NCBI GenBank assembly: GCA_001986395.2
Contig: MQVO02000029.1
Span: 298,421-362,420 of the forward strand
Length of the DNA: 64,000 nucleotides
Source: Irpex lacteus
Taxonomy: Eukaryota > Basidiomycota > Agaricomycetes > Polyporales > Irpicaceae
Reading direction: 5' to 3'
Shown: in pieces, positions 11,801 to 24,100 of the stretch
Position numbering within the stretch: position 1 is the first letter of the stretch
Layout of the letters: every line of letters starts with the position of its first letter
The notes under the pieces: generated by a model
Databases searched by the model: none
Seen by the model: only the letters and a program-made list of their open reading frames with translations
Told to the model about the DNA's origin: nothing
Translations under genes and position numbers: made by a program

Positions 11801-12597
11801 TCACTGGGTGGGGACCTTCGGAAGCGCGGTGGCAGGATCCCATCCTGTCTCCCGGAGCTTCCTGACTATGCTAAGGATGTTCTTGCAGTCGTCTATTCCG
11901 GAGTGATGCCTCCCCTCAAGCGGTAACTTGAGCTTGCCGAGCATCTGTGTCATGCTGGGATTGTACCTCGGGAGGTCGAGATGCTTGAGGAATGGCTGTT
12001 TGAGGTTGATCCACTTTGTGTAAGGTGCTACAAGACGACCCGAAGAGTCGAGCCCATGCTTGTCTTCGACAAGCTCCAGCTGGTTGGGGAGCATGGTCTT
12101 GAGATCCCAATCGCCACAGGTGAGAAACGCGAAGGTGTCGAACTTCGCGGGGTCAAGCAGGCCATGGCTATTCAGGAACTCCTGAAAGCGTGCCCAGACC
12201 TCAGGAAAGGCATCAGCCTTGTCCACAGTCTCCTGCTCGAAGAAATTGAAAAGCGGCAGTCAATCAGTGACGTGTCAAGGAGACCTATATGAAGAGGGAG
12301 AGCCAACGAACCTGCTCTATCCCAGTCAATTGGGTGCAGAACTCAGTCAAGTTTGGCTTCACGATAGGTCTAACATATTCGTGGAAGGTGGCTTCGAGTT
12401 TGTCTATGTAGCAATGCGGTTCTCAGTTAGGATATTTGAAAAACAAGACAATGACGCGCTATTTCACCTTCATTTACATTGTACAGCAGCGTCGGAAACT
12501 CGATGATTTCCATAGGCCTGACATTGTTGCCACATGTGGCTTCAAAGTCGAGTACGAGGAGGTACTTAAGAGAACTTGGTACTCTTCCCGTTGACAT
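11801..12597 (-). CDS. ERI1-like DEDDh 3'-5' exoribonuclease
   Basis: Three exons (12597-12468, 12403-12312, 12232-11801) give 217 residues. The DEDDh active-site set is visible: the first acidic pair in LVLDFEATC, the second Asp in LTCGDWDLKTML, and the His/Asp pair in GRHHSGIDDCKN. These are the Exo I, II and III motifs of the ERI1/3'hExo (THEX1) group, which trims the 3' ends of histone mRNA, 5.8S rRNA and small RNAs. The protein is short and lacks an N-terminal SAP domain, so it is closer to the ERI2/ERI3 or Snp-like single-domain members. The only in-frame ATG before the first motif is at 12597; an upstream open stretch starts with TTG, so I did not extend it. A role in RNA silencing is possible but only inferred. 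Confidence 0.88.
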
Positions 12598-13043
12598 AGT
12601 GCGAATGAGAGTGGGGGAGGCACGAAATATCCTAGTCGCCACAGCTGCTGATGATGGCAAGGAAGAATGACCGTGGGCTCGTGAGACAATATTCCAGTTG
12701 CACTTCAATTTCGAAGACAGCTTTAGTATATGATCCGTTGCAACTAAACGCGTTCTAAGTCATGCGAAGTTGTCATGGCGGTGCCGTTAATAGGTGGCTT
12801 GGGCTCTTGCATGTTCAGCTCGGTACCGTGCTCCAGTCACACCATCCGACTTGTGCAAATCAAGCTACGTGTATGCAGAATCAGATACTAAAGGTATATA
12901 CGCAGTAATAATGCAATGTGTGGAATGAAATTGTCGTAATGTCACGATCCAGAAGAACATACACAGAACACGAGAAAGGAATAAGGCACAACGTGCAAAT
13001 GATCAAGAGCTGGTATCAGCATACCCTTCAGTGATAGCTCTGA
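12598..13043. other. Intergenic, no gene seen
   Basis: About 450 bp between two leftward genes. It contains the promoter of the exonuclease gene and the 3' flank of the lipid-transfer gene. The sequence is AT-leaning near 12900 and has no credible coding frame. Confidence 0.4.
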
Positions 13044-13789
13044 TCACCAAAATCCGCGTGACTTTCTGAAGTCAATCTGGAGGTTGAGGCACACAAGCGG
13101 GTCATCCTCGACCGTGAAGCCGTTAACACTGACCTTGAAAGGAGCTACGCACCACATACGTATTGAGTTGCAGTTACACGAACGATTAGCAGAGAATCAC
13201 TCACCAGGAGGGATCTCCTTCGGAAGTTCAACCGTATGTGTGACCGTGTAAAGGCCTTTCTCGATAGGGCAAGTGAGATCCACGTCGGCGTTGCGACTAA
13301 ATATCGAGTCAGCAACGCAAGAGCGTACGAGCGTATATATTCCACTTACGCCTCCTCGCATAGGTCAAATTCCTTCTGGAGCAGCTTGATTACACCAACC
13401 TTGACCACAACATCGGCGTATGCACCATCCTGTGTACGATTAGTTCTGGACTTTCAATGCCACAATTATAACACAGCAGTTCCACATACTTCAACCACTT
13501 CTAAAGCTTCGCCGACGACTTTCACCGTCAAGTTCTTGCCAGGTACAGGCGGGTCCGGAGAAATCTCAATAGACTTGATATGAATTGGGTCACTTGCTTC
13601 GCCTAGTTACGTACAGCGTGTGAGTATAGGTTACAACATACGCGAAACGCTTGTTGACGTACCGCAGCTCTCCCAAGACCATTTATCGCTGACAGCGCTC
13701 TGAAGAGTATCTTGCTGTCCAAGAGGCGACACAGCGGACAAGCCGGTGGCAGCGAGGCCAAGAAGAGTGAACAAAGCGAGCCTAGTCAT
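13044..13789 (-). CDS. NPC2: NPC2-like ML-domain phosphatidylglycerol/phosphatidylinositol transfer protein
   Basis: Five exons (13789-13663, 13602-13490, 13429-13350, 13296-13205, 13144-13044) give 170 residues. A signal peptide opens the protein (ALFTLLGLAATGLSA). The mature part is an ML domain with cysteines at WSWESC, FDLCEE, DLTCPIEKG and LVCLNLQIDF, matching the disulphide pattern of fungal NPC2/PG-PI transfer proteins; PPVPGKNLTVKVVG is the typical first beta-strand pair. These proteins carry sterols or phospholipids in the vacuole lumen. An N-glycosylation site (NLT) lies in the second strand, as usual. The gene is divergent from the tetraspan gene, with about 400 bp between their starts. 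All splice phases agree and the length is normal for the family. Confidence 0.92.
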
Positions 13790-14196
13790 TGTCGTTGGTG
13801 GTGGTCGTGAGTTGGGAGCGGTGACGAACGCTGCACGCCAACCTTCGCTGCATCCGAGCCACCGCGCCTGCAGGAGGACTAATTAGGAGTAGCACGTGAT
13901 GTATTGCCTTTTACAGCTGAAGGCGCGCCAAATACGTCGTTCCCGGCCACGGGCTGTGCGAGATCAAGGGCATCAGCAGCCTTGAGCCACAGCGCCTCGC
14001 ACAAACTGTGCTGCGCCGTTCTCTTTCTCTCGGACGACCACCTCCATCACCCGTACTTTGCTCGTTTAGTGCGTATTTCCTCTATCATATGCATCATTCA
14101 TGGCTGATGCATGCGAAGTAGATTTTGACACCTGTCTGCGACAGGTATTACGACTACTGCCTCCCTACACACAAATCCTTTGAGCCGGTTCTCATC
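13790..14196. promoter_or_regulatory. Divergent promoter region, NPC2 / tetraspan gene
   Basis: This 407-bp stretch separates two divergently transcribed genes and must serve both. No TATA box stands out. An in-frame ATG at 14125 could extend the tetraspan protein by 24 residues, but that stretch is not membrane-like or conserved-looking, so it is more likely 5' UTR. Confidence 0.45.
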
Positions 14197-15403
14197 ATGA
14201 AGCCCAGAGACTATTGCTGCTGCGCAATCCCGACAGTGAATGCTGGGATATACTTGACCCTCCTCGAACAACTTACACTAGGAGTAGTTGCTGGAACATT
14301 GACAATAGCAACGCCTCACAGTGAGTACAGTCTATCATTATCCTATGTGCAACGCTCATGTTACGGCAGTTGTGGGAGCCGCCAAGTTTACAGCGTTTCA
14401 ATACATATTCACAATAATCGCCTATGCTGCCGCGGCAACGCAGATCCTTGGGTTCATTGGTGTACACCAGGTTTGCCTCCTTCCACTTCAATTGAATAAA
14501 ACATGCTTAACTATATGACATTTCAGGAGCGATCGATTCTTTACCGAAGATACACAACATTACATCTACTACTCACCCTTGCGGGCTTCTCTATCGCTGC
14601 TGTCTGGATCATCCTCTCCGCAACTCGCCATAGCCAGTCCAAGTCTGCGTGCGAAACAGACTTCTTCTCCAACTCCTCGTCCACATCATTGGGCGACACC
14701 CTCTGCAATATCTTCCCATGGGTTGATGTTGGGCTGATGGGAGGACTCTGGGTGCTCCTCGCCATTGCTCAGGTATGACCGCTCATCTGTGCAGCCTCGT
14801 CTAATATTGCTCACAAACATCAATCACCGTAGACTTACTTCTACGTCGTGCTCTCATCGTACGGCTCCGGCCAGCGCCTTGACCACGAAAAATACGACTC
14901 AATGTACGATCCCACACGCCCCCTCACATCTGACATTCCGCTGAGCAATCGGGACCCATGGGACGCACGTCCATCTGATGACAACCTTGCCCGTGGGGGT
15001 TACCACGACAGACAGATGAGTACTGGAAGCTATGATCAAGGTCTCGGCGACAAGTCTACGCAGCCACAGTACGGCTATGGTTACGCCGGCTCGGCATACC
15101 CGCCCGCCCAGCCTGGCAATGCCTACACACAAGACCCCGCTCCCACACCGCGTGTAAATGACCCGTACTACGCTCAACCAGCCGCCTACAATTATGAGTA
15201 CGGGAACAGCACGCAGCGACCGCCGTCTGTCCAAGCTCATCCTGGTGCGTCAAATTAATCAGACAACACATATGTTCGTTGTCTTAATTTACTTTGCAAC
15301 TCGATTGCTGACCATCTGACTACTTGCAGCCGAAGGATCGTTCAAGAGGAAAACCCCTCGGGTTGGCAAACCACTCTCGGAAGATTTTAGAGTACCATCG
15401 TGA
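14197..15403 (+). CDS. Four-helix membrane protein of basidiomycetes, function unknown
   Basis: Five exons (14197-14320, 14370-14470, 14527-14772, 14833-15244, 15330-15403) give 318 residues. It starts with a Cys-rich motif (MKPRDYCCCAIP). Four hydrophobic helices follow: LTLLEQLTLGVVAGTL, FTIIAYAAAATQILGFIG, LLTLAGFSIAAVWIILSA and VGLMGGLWVLLAIAQ. A Cys-containing extracellular loop (around KSACETDFFS and TLCNIFPW) sits between helices 3 and 4. The Tyr/Gln/Pro-rich cytoplasmic tail carries DHEKYDS. The layout recalls tetraspanins but the CCG motif is missing. I favour splicing at 15245, because the alternative frame ends almost at once and the added exon (EGSFKRKTPRVGKP) reads like a genuine basic tail. 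Such proteins are common in Agaricomycetes as conserved hypotheticals; a role in the plasma membrane is an inference. Confidence 0.8.
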
Positions 15404-15993
15404 TCGGACACTTCACTATATTCTCTTTGCGACTCTATTGCTCATGACAGACATTGCTCTCGGTTTTTTGTACCATGTACTTGCTCACCTATTGCACGAT
15501 CACGGACATGAATTCTACTGCTGTTTATACTTCCATCTTGCGTGCTCAATGTGTTCCTGACTTGATGTTGCCCACACGCTTTACCCCGTCTCACGCCGGA
15601 AGGCTGTGCAGCATACAGTTTCAACTGTTGTGTTGGCATTACTATTTGAATGACTCTTGAACAACAAAAACAACCATGTAGCTACTAGAGCTCCTTCCTA
15701 TGAACGTATTCGCAGAACGACAGATCGCAAGCGACCGTATACAGCCAGATAGCCGGATAACACACGACATAAAGAGAAATAAAAACCTGCCCTTCCTAGC
15801 CCACCAACAATATAACAAAACATCTGCTCGCAGACGAAGCAGTGGGAATCGCCCCGGCGACGAAAGGCAGGCGGGGAGTTAGCTTGCGATAGCGAGACGA
15901 GAATAAAGAACCCATGTATGAGACGAGACGAGCGGAGTATAGGGATGGGGGTTATTGTCCGTGCGATGTATAAGGTGAGGGAATGGCGACGGT
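15404..15993. other. Convergent intergenic region
   Basis: About 590 bp between the 3' ends of the tetraspan gene and the RlpA-like gene. The open frames here are short and have random composition. It should contain both 3' UTRs. Confidence 0.4.
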
Positions 15994-16861
15994 TTAATCG
16001 TCGAAGTGCCAGGTCATGCCGTGGATACGGCCGATGGACTGGTCTGCGAGCTGGCTGAAGGCAGACGGGGAGAAGTCGAGGTCGAACTCGGCGCAGCCTA
16101 CGCAACGGTCGGTGATCGTGACCGTGACGGACTTGCCTTGGTCTGTGCGAGGATAAAGATCATGTTAGTGTCATAGTACAGTGATGGAAGATTGACACTT
16201 ACAGGTCGCAGTAGCCTTCCTGTTGCAGACGGGGTTGTTGTTCGGGTTACCACCATCACTGCAAGCGAAAAAGTTGATCAGGACAGGATGGCGTGAGGAC
16301 AATGAACTCGACTTACGGGAAGGAGTCGTAGAGGATGTGGGAGACAGCAGCAATGTAGTCTGTGTCCTTGTTCGTGATACCACATGATCCAAGACCAGTG
16401 CCGTAGAAAGTACCGTCTCCAGAGTGTGTCGCGCCAGAGCTACCACCAGAGCTTCCGCCTCCACTGGTAGGAGAAGGTGTAGGTGTAGGAGTGGTCTGAT
16501 GTGTCGTCGGCGTAGGGGTCTTCGACGTGGTGGGTGCAGGAGCCTCCGTCGGTTCCTGAGTAGGAGTAGCCGTAGTGTGCACAACGGGAGATGAGGTGAA
16601 TGTCGGAGGGCTGTTACCGACGTTCTCGGGGGCGCTGCTGGTAGCTTGAACGGCACTGCTAGTAGCGTTCGAGGCCTTGCATCGTCCGTTAGCACGCTTG
16701 CGAATGCGGGGGACTACTGCCACGGGCGTCGCTGCGACGGGCTCCGGTTGGCGGGCAGCAACAGCACGCCGGTGGTGAACGTCGCGCTTGCCGAAGTGCG
16801 TGGTCATGGCAGAGACGGCAGTGGCCGCGGTGAAGAGGAGGAAGATCCTGGAGAAGAACAT
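15994..16861 (-). CDS. Secreted RlpA-like double-psi beta-barrel protein (expansin-like)
   Basis: Three exons (16861-16317, 16258-16203, 16142-15994) give 249 residues. A signal peptide (FLLFTAATAVSA) is followed by a basic stretch with a possible dibasic processing site (FGKRDVHHRR). A Ser/Thr/Pro-rich, probably O-glycosylated linker leads to the C-terminal barrel. The barrel shows the family landmarks GDGTFYGTGLGSCG, SVTVTITDRCVGCAEFDLD, FSQLAD and GRIHGMTWHF. The Asp in TDRC and the paired cysteines are the usual conserved residues. Fungal members are secreted and often co-expressed with fruiting or wood growth (riboflavin-aldehyde-forming-enzyme-like family); a wall-loosening role is inferred, not shown. 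It lacks the C-terminal expansin cellulose-binding domain. A TATAAAA-like box lies at about 17097-17103 on this strand. Confidence 0.88.
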
Positions 16862-17354
16862 CGCGAATTGAGGGGGAGAGTGGGTGATGAAGTCCGTGCA
16901 GGGGAGGGGAGCCGGTCGTAGGTGAAAGAGTGTCTGGATGCGGGTCTTTAAGGACAGAGACGGGCAATGAAGGAGCGTATGACCTCGATATGAGAACAAC
17001 GAGGTAGAGACGAGGGAAGGTGTCTTCTACGGCGACGACGACAACGTTGCAGGGACAAGGAAGGACGGGGAACGTGCGCTAACACCGTCTATACTCTTTT
17101 ATATTCCCAAGCGCGACGTCCTGATATTTTAAGCTTGCCACGGATTGTCGTAACCACGACTTATCCTCATCAATTGACCCCCAATCTCACACAAAACAGG
17201 CAAATTCCTGCGCCAATTTCGTCCTGATATAGTGCTGTTCTCGGCACGGTATGTCGAGTCCATCATCGAGGCGACTGCGGACCAATCCCGCTCTGCGTCT
17301 CACCGGACAAGCGTACAATACAACACACTACATGTACAGCCTAAAATACACATT
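16862..17354. other. Intergenic, promoter of the RlpA-like gene
   Basis: About 490 bp between two leftward genes. It includes the TATA-like box at 17097 and a purine-rich 5' leader (on the minus strand, pyrimidine-rich). No coding frame stands out. Confidence 0.4.
17097..17103 (-). promoter_or_regulatory. TATA-like box of the RlpA-like gene
   Basis: TATAAAA on the minus strand, about 240 bp upstream of the ATG at 16861. The spacing implies a long 5' UTR, so the assignment is tentative. Confidence 0.4.
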
Positions 17355-18798
17355 TCACGCTGAACCTGTCCCCCGAGCTGCATACATCTTCACAAGGCCA
17401 ACGCTCGCCGTCTCCTCCAACGTCTTCGCGTACGCATCAATCCGTCCAAGCAACAGCATGCTCTCGAGGCGGCTGGGCTCAGCAGGGATCTTGAATAATC
17501 GGCTGACATCCTCCTCAGGCAGGGGCGCGAGACCTTGTGCGACCCGCGAGGCATTCTCGTCCTTGCGTTTTTGAACGTACGCGTCTGCCTTTGCCTTTTC
17601 TCGGGCGATCTGGCGCAGGTTGTACGCGAGATTGCCTTCTTCCGTTTTGTAAGCGTCCAGCGCCTCGACCACTTGCTCCAAATTTCTCGCCGTGTTGCTT
17701 GTTCCGAGGTTCAACACCGAGAAAGAAGGTGGCAGCGCGGCTGATTCCACCGCCGAGGGTAGCTTCAAATCTCCCGCCTCGCTGGGCGCGGGGGCGGTTA
17801 GCGTCTCGAGGAAAGCACCGAGCAGAGGATTGGTCCGAATCTTGATCGGTATTTCTTCCAGGATAGATGAGAATGTCAAGCGATGGCTGATCAAACTGAA
17901 CGCACGGAGATGCTAAGTTTTATGAAAATGGGTGAGAAAAGAATCATAGCCCACCTGTCTGTGCTAAAGTTGTTCCTCTTGAAGGCGTCGAGGAAAGCTT
18001 TCGTCAACCGGAAAGCACGGAATGCAGCGTTGCCTCTTGCTGTTCTTGATATGTCTGTCATCATAATCGCGTGGATGAACATATGAACGCATTAATAGAT
18101 GAGATGAGTGCTTACCGTGAACAACCACGATACCGCCGTGCCTCAACTTCTCCTGCTGGACAGCTTGCGTCTCTACCAGAGTTTGATTGTAGAAAGATCC
18201 AAGAGACGTGGCTTGGTAGAATCCCACGATACTGTCGTCTCCCTGGACCTCTTTCAAAGACCGCAGCATGGACGCCTGGTAACGAGCTAACATACGTTAT
18301 ATCTTTAGTAACCCAGTGCAACGATGAGTATGAGAACCGGGAAAGCTTACCTACACCCTTTACGGACTTGTCGTCGTCGTCCGCAACATGATGCGGCAAT
18401 GGAAACGAGTTTGAGACCTCCAAAGTTCCATCGAGATCGATACCAAGCAGGACACCGTGGGCACTGGTACCGTGGGCCTCGCGTGAGTGTTTGATGATTT
18501 TAGAGACGACCTGTATAGACCGCAAGTGATCAGTACGGTGTTCATGATTTAAAGTGAAGGTATATGGGAAGGCACATATAATGCTATGATCACGGGTCTG
18601 CGCGGTAAGATAGAAAGGGCCCGTACTCACCAGTCCGTCGAGTTGTACATGTGTTAGGGGGATGTCGCTCTCAAGGTCGATCGCTTTCGACATGGAAGCA
18701 GGAATAGCTTCATAAGTAGGTTGGGCTGGTGCCGGTGCGGACGAGGGCGCAGGGAGAGAAGCAGCGATGGCTGCTGCCATAGACGGTGCTGAGGCCAT
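17355..18798 (-). CDS. eIF3h: Translation initiation factor 3 subunit H (eIF3h), MPN domain
   Basis: Five exons (18798-18631, 18510-18351, 18286-18116, 18054-17955, 17895-17355) give 379 residues. An Ala/Pro-rich leader precedes an MPN domain that begins VQLDGLVVSKIIKHSRE and continues AHGVLLGIDLDGTLEVSNSFPLP. The metal-binding JAMM residues are absent, as in eIF3h and the other non-catalytic MPN subunits. QGDDSIVGFYQATSLGSF and ESMLLLGRIDAYAKTLEE are characteristic eIF3h segments. The subunit is part of the eIF3 complex that loads mRNA on the 40S ribosome and influences reinitiation. Its start lies 356 bp from that of the divergently transcribed zinc transporter. All splice phases agree. CSN6 was considered, but the C-terminal helices fit eIF3h. 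Confidence 0.9.
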
Positions 18799-19154
18799 GA
18801 TGTTTTGTGAGCTGAGTAGACTCTGTACGACCTTTGAGAGCTTGCACGCGCCGAGAACGAGGAGACAGAGGTCGATGCGGATTGAGACAAGACTGACTGA
18901 GTCCAGCTGCACTAATCTCACAGACGCCCGAGAAAAACAGACCAGCGTCTACCAGTGCTCGGCCGGACCGATGTCGGGCGGCGGGATGACCTCAATTGTG
19001 CGCCACGGCGGCCGGCTAAATTCTCACGGCACTGAACCCACGGCCTGGCCACAGAAACTAACTTTGCATGGGCGGCTCAAGTCTCCCCTAATTGCGCCAT
19101 TGCCCGCGTTCATCTCCTCCCTCCACTCCTTCGTCTTCATCTCATGCACCCACC
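18799..19154. promoter_or_regulatory. Divergent promoter region, eIF3h / zinc transporter
   Basis: A 356-bp GC-rich spacer between two divergent ATGs. No TATA box is evident. It must contain both promoters, and the two genes may be co-regulated only by proximity. Confidence 0.45.
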
Positions 19155-21081
19155 ATGAATCGCTCGACCCGCATCATCCTCCTTCTCGTTATCGACGTGA
19201 TTTTCTTCTTCGTCGAGCTCATCGTCGGTCAGCTTGTCGCGCCCCATGCGTTTGCCACACTTGCTAATCTATCCCCACAGGATATGCCGTTGGTTCACTT
19301 GCCCTCGTTGCGGACAGTTTCCACATGCTCAAGTAAGCAGCTCTGTAGTTCTCTAGCCCTACTCTGGTTGACCTCAGTCGTCTTTAGCGATGTGTTGAGC
19401 TTAATCGTCGCGTTGTATGCTATCAAGGTCAGCATACGATCCCTCGCACGCCGCGCGAACGGTCTACTTATCGCTTCCAACAGCTTACAAACCAGACCAA
19501 GACCGACTCTCGGTACTCATACGGATGGCATCGTGCGGAAATTCTCGCAGCTCTCGTGAACGGCGTGTTCCTCCTCGCTCTTTGCTTCTCTATTTTCTTG
19601 GAGGCCTGCGAACGTTTCTTCTCCACACCGGGTCAGTCCATTTACATGTCTGTAGACCTGATCACTAATTCTATTTTCTGCAGAGATTTCGCAGCCCCGC
19701 CTGGTGGTAATTGTCGGATCGCTCGGTCTTGCCTCAAATATTGTCGGGCTCTTCTTGTTCCACGGTATGTCATCATCAATGTTCGTATCAAGGTTCAAAT
19801 CGCTCATCATCTCCCAGACCATGGCCATAGCCATGCTCACACTCCCAGCCAGGGCAGCGAGCCCTCCTCCTCCAACGCCAGCGTCCGCAGCATTGAGTCC
19901 GGAGAAGACGTCCGAACCCCGCGTAATGCCTCCCCAGGCCCGCATAAGAGAAGCTCCAGCCATAAGCGCAAATCGAGGTCACGCTCACAGTCGTACTCTT
20001 CGTTGTATGGACATCCTGCGGCTACACGAGCGTCGATGGTTCAGGCAGCGCAAGAGCTGGCTGATGCTGGTGCTCCCAGTTCTCCCCGGTCCCCTGCTAT
20101 CGGTAAGGGTCGCTCGCGCTCTCGAATCCCGTCTGCGGTTCAAGAAAGGGCTTCTGAAGATAGCGAGACGACTCCCGTAGAGTCTCGCTCCATTGTCGCT
20201 CACAATGGTGAATCTCATGAGGGGCATGCGGACGAACGAACTCCTCTGTTGCGAACGGCTTCTCAAACATCAGTCGAGTCCCAAGGCAGTCATGGTGCTG
20301 CTGCCGGAGGTCATCACGGGCACAGCCACGGCTCTATGAACATGCACGCCCTCTTGTTGCACGTCTTCGGTGACGCATTGGGCAACATCGGTGTCATTGC
20401 GACGGGTCTTGTGATCTGGCTTTCAAATTGGAGCTTCAAGTACTATTTCGACCCCATAATCAGTTTGGTCATCACTGTCATCATTTTCTCTTCTGCCTTG
20501 CCTCTCGGTGCGTTCATCCTATTGCCCAGTAATTTCAATATCTAACACCTTGCTTCACTCAGTGCGCAGCACGTCGTTCATTCTTTTACAGGGTGTACCA
20601 CCCACAATTTCTCTCGATGAAGTTCGACAGGCCATCCTAGCTGTGGATGGCGTGCTTTCGCTCCATGAACTGCATGTGTGGCAGTTATCAGAGAACAAGA
20701 TCGTCGCCTCCGTTCACGTCATGGCGTCGAGGAACCACGACTTCATGCCTGTAGCCGCGAAGATAAGAAAGGCTCTTCACCACCGGGGCATACACTCGAG
20801 CACAATTCAGCCCGAGTATCACGCTCGTAGCGCTGCCATTCCGGAAGACCGTCTGAAGGTGAGATTCTTCGCAGTTCCTGATGAGGTGGCGACTATAAGC
20901 CTATCTAACTTCATCCCATAGACTTCGGAGGATACGAACTGCCTCATTTTATGTCCTCCTGACTCGACATGTGTCGCAGAAAACGCCTGCTGCCGTGAGT
21001 ATACAATGTCGAACTTTGACCTGTCAACTTCCCGATCACTAACCTTTAATTCCAGCTCCCCCACCGGCCGGTGATGTTTGA
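19155..21081 (+). CDS. CDF-family zinc transporter (ZRC1/COT1-like)
   Basis: Nine exons (19155-19227, 19281-19332, 19388-19427, 19484-19631, 19684-19764, 19818-20507, 20563-20858, 20922-20994, 21056-21081) give 492 residues. The CDF zinc site is intact: HxxxD in helix 2 (ADSFHMLNDVLSL) and HxxxD in helix 5 (HVFGDALGN). The cytosolic loop between helices 4 and 5 is long, starts with HDHGHSHAH and ends GHHGHSHGS; these histidine clusters are typical of vacuolar or Golgi Zn/H antiporters. Between them lies an unusual Ser/Arg-rich segment (KRKSRSRSQS). The C-terminal cytoplasmic domain has LHELHVWQLSENK, the usual CDF beta-strand motif, and a cysteine-rich tail (ENACC). Likely role: moving zinc from cytosol into the vacuole. 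The gene is convergent with the next, with only 97 bp between stops. Confidence 0.93.
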
Positions 21082-21178
21082 TCACCCTATCCGAGAACTC
21101 GTTACCTTCCCAGACTATGCAATAATAATGTGACTTTGTATACCTATCCATCTGACATAATACGTAACACTATGACAC

Positions 21179-24100
21179 TCAAAAATCTGCCGTAAACATT
21201 GGAAAGTTGCCCATGAAGGACGAAGAACTGGCGAGGCGTTGGGCGATTACGTTGCTTGTGGGGCTACTCGTCTTCCTCCTCAGGTCCTCCCCGAGTCTTC
21301 GGGCCATCGCAAGTGCCGGCTGACCGAGAACGACACGCTGCTCCTTGCACGCGGATAACAAAGCCCACTCGACGTACAACGCTGAAGTGAGCGCGGACGA
21401 AATGACGGAGACAAGGAGCTCGACCGCCATTGTCTGTTCTGGAGGGACCAGCTGATCCGCAGCGACGATCAAGGTGGGAAGGACGAGATGGAGGAAGATG
21501 GGCAGGAGCGGTGGAGACCGCGCGGCCTGGGGTGTCGTCAGAATGTATGTCGCTATGCGTCGCGGCGTCTCCAGGTCTCCCATGGCGGATGCGACGCTGA
21601 GTTCGGCCCAGAGAGTGAATAGGAATTTAGTGGGGTTGGTCCAGTGAAGGCATCTGTCGATGTCCAGGAGGGGTGCCTTGCCGGCACGTGCAGAGGCTAG
21701 AGCATTGCGAATAGCCTGAAGAACCGGGTTTGTTGGGGTCGATGCGATCACTGGCGGATGTTGTGGCTCTATCATTGTTGTCAATGTCATAACGCTACGC
21801 ACGGTATTCAATCGCTTATACACGTACCTTCCGTGGGTAATCCGAGGGCTGCCAATGCGACGTTACGGATGGGGGTAGGATTGAAATGAGGTCGACCGGA
21901 CTTGTCGTCTGTCGGAGGTTTGTCATTCTGCAGCGTACGTAGAATGGTGTTGGCGAGCATTTTGAGCACCGGCTGTGGGCACGAGGATGGCTTCAATAAA
22001 AGTTGCACCACGTCGGTGTAGGTTTTGATTAGATATCTAGCAAGGTTACAGTAAATTTCGAGTTTGCTTATCAGAGTTTGAGAGCAAAGGCTTACGGTTT
22101 GTGTTTCATCTCCGTAAGCAGCGCCTTGATTACCCCACCGACCGTCCAAATGAGGAGCTTATCCAGGAAGTATTGAACACCGTTGTCGAAGACGCCCTTG
22201 TCCATCTTTCCCGCGATTGACAGGTGGATTGCGTGACTCAATACTGTGGCTGCTACTTTGAGCATGCTTCGTGGTCTTGTGGATCTATTGCGGTGAGGAT
22301 TAGAAACCCCACATAGAGATGATAGGAATGGGTGATACCTGAGCACCGAATCTTCGATACCCTCAATTTGGCTGTCGAACAGAGCCTTGTACCAAGTATT
22401 GAACGCAGCGGCATCCTCCCCTTTGAGATCGTCGATACGATAGATCACAGTAGCAGAGCAAAGCACGTCTACAGTGAGCCTGCGTTCGTTGAGCATAAAT
22501 CTGGATTTCCCAAGCTGCATAAGGAAGGTCAGAAGAGTTCTTCATGTAAGAATGTAATTGGTACGGACATGATAACGGCCCAAGGCCGCCTGCAGAAATA
22601 TGACTACGTCGCCTATGTGTGTCACGGCCGTTTGTGGGTCACCTTCAATGACGCAGTCAGATATGCAAGTTATCTCGTCATGTACCTCAATACTCACCTA
22701 CGCTCTCACAGTCATAATCTTGTATGATAGCCAATGCATTGGCCACCAGTTCCGATATCCGTACATGGAGCGAGACAATTTCCACGGCATGCTCGTGCGT
22801 GTACAGGACCTTGCACAGATGCCCCAGAGTCTCTAAATCCGAGGATGGTGCAGACGACAAAAACCTCTGTCGTTTCTTGAGCGGACACTTGAACCACAGA
22901 GCGGAGATAACTGACCTTGGCAACAATCTCCGCGAATGCGGAGTGGCTGCTCGGGTCCTGCCATATTTTCTCTATCAGCGGCGCAAGGTCATCCATGTTC
23001 ACGTCAGGCGCGAGTTTTGACTCGAGATAGGCCTGTAAATAGCTTTAGACCAGCCGTCAAGATAAACGAAGCGACGAACTTGCCTCAAGCTCCTGACCAT
23101 GGTCCTGAGCTTCCAGCTGTACCTTCGATACGTAGTCCGCTTGCTGAAATGGACTAGCTTGCGTTAAATAGGCATGGTCAATCAGGCCTGCGGCGAAGAG
23201 GCTGTACAACAATTCCGATACAAAGACGTGCTGTCTATATATGATTGAGACAAAATCATCAACCATAGAGCGAAACCCACGTACACAGGAGAGCCTGCGC
23301 TGTCTGCTTCGAAGCTTTGACAGACACTATCGCACTTCTGCAACAGATCACCATGTTGCATCAACGACGACACCGCATATTGCATCGCTGGACGCTGTCA
23401 AAGGTGATTCATCGATATTTTATGTAATACCATTGCGAACATACCCATTCCGCGTCAGACATACCCTCGATGTCCACCGCCTTCTCAAATCGTGCAAGGA
23501 GCCTGGGTAACTATAACAAGCACCGGTCAATGTTAGTCATACATGATCAAGCATTGTCTCTTACTCTGCCAACGATGAACGCTCTCCACAGAAGAGCCGA
23601 GCTATGGTGATCTTTCGAACTGGCTTCCTGGGCGAGGCACGTTATGGCAGACTGGAACAGCTGCTTGTAAAACGTGTCTGGCTTCCACGATGTCCACCGA
23701 ATGAGGGCAATCAACGATACAACCACTCGATCGCCGTCTCCGGACCCGAACTCATCTGCCCGATGTGATACCTAGAATATTCATTAGAGCAATCTTGTGT
23801 ATACTGAGAGGTGCTTACCAAATTGTGAAGGAGCAGGCTACAGGTAATGATATCTCTATCTGCATTCGAACCGGAAATGTCGTTCTTACCGAGCGCCAGT
23901 TGAAGGGTGTGCATCATTTGGGCTTCGTGTGCGGCTTTGGCATCGTCGCCGAGAATGTAAGTGAGCGACAAGGAGAAATTCTCCAACACGTGTCTCACGT
24001 CTTCCGAGAGTTGCGGAAGTTGCATGAGAGGATTCGCTGCATCAAGAAACAAAATCGCGTCGGTGGTCGAGATTTGCGTAACGTCGGTGATGGTCGACAA

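Noticed and set aside
16171..16695. 174-aa frame rich in His/Arg/Leu
   Set aside because: Another frame of the Thr/Pro-rich linker of the RlpA-like gene.
17355..18798. CSN6 (COP9 signalosome) as identity for the MPN protein
   Set aside because: The C-terminal helices and the order of motifs fit eIF3h better.
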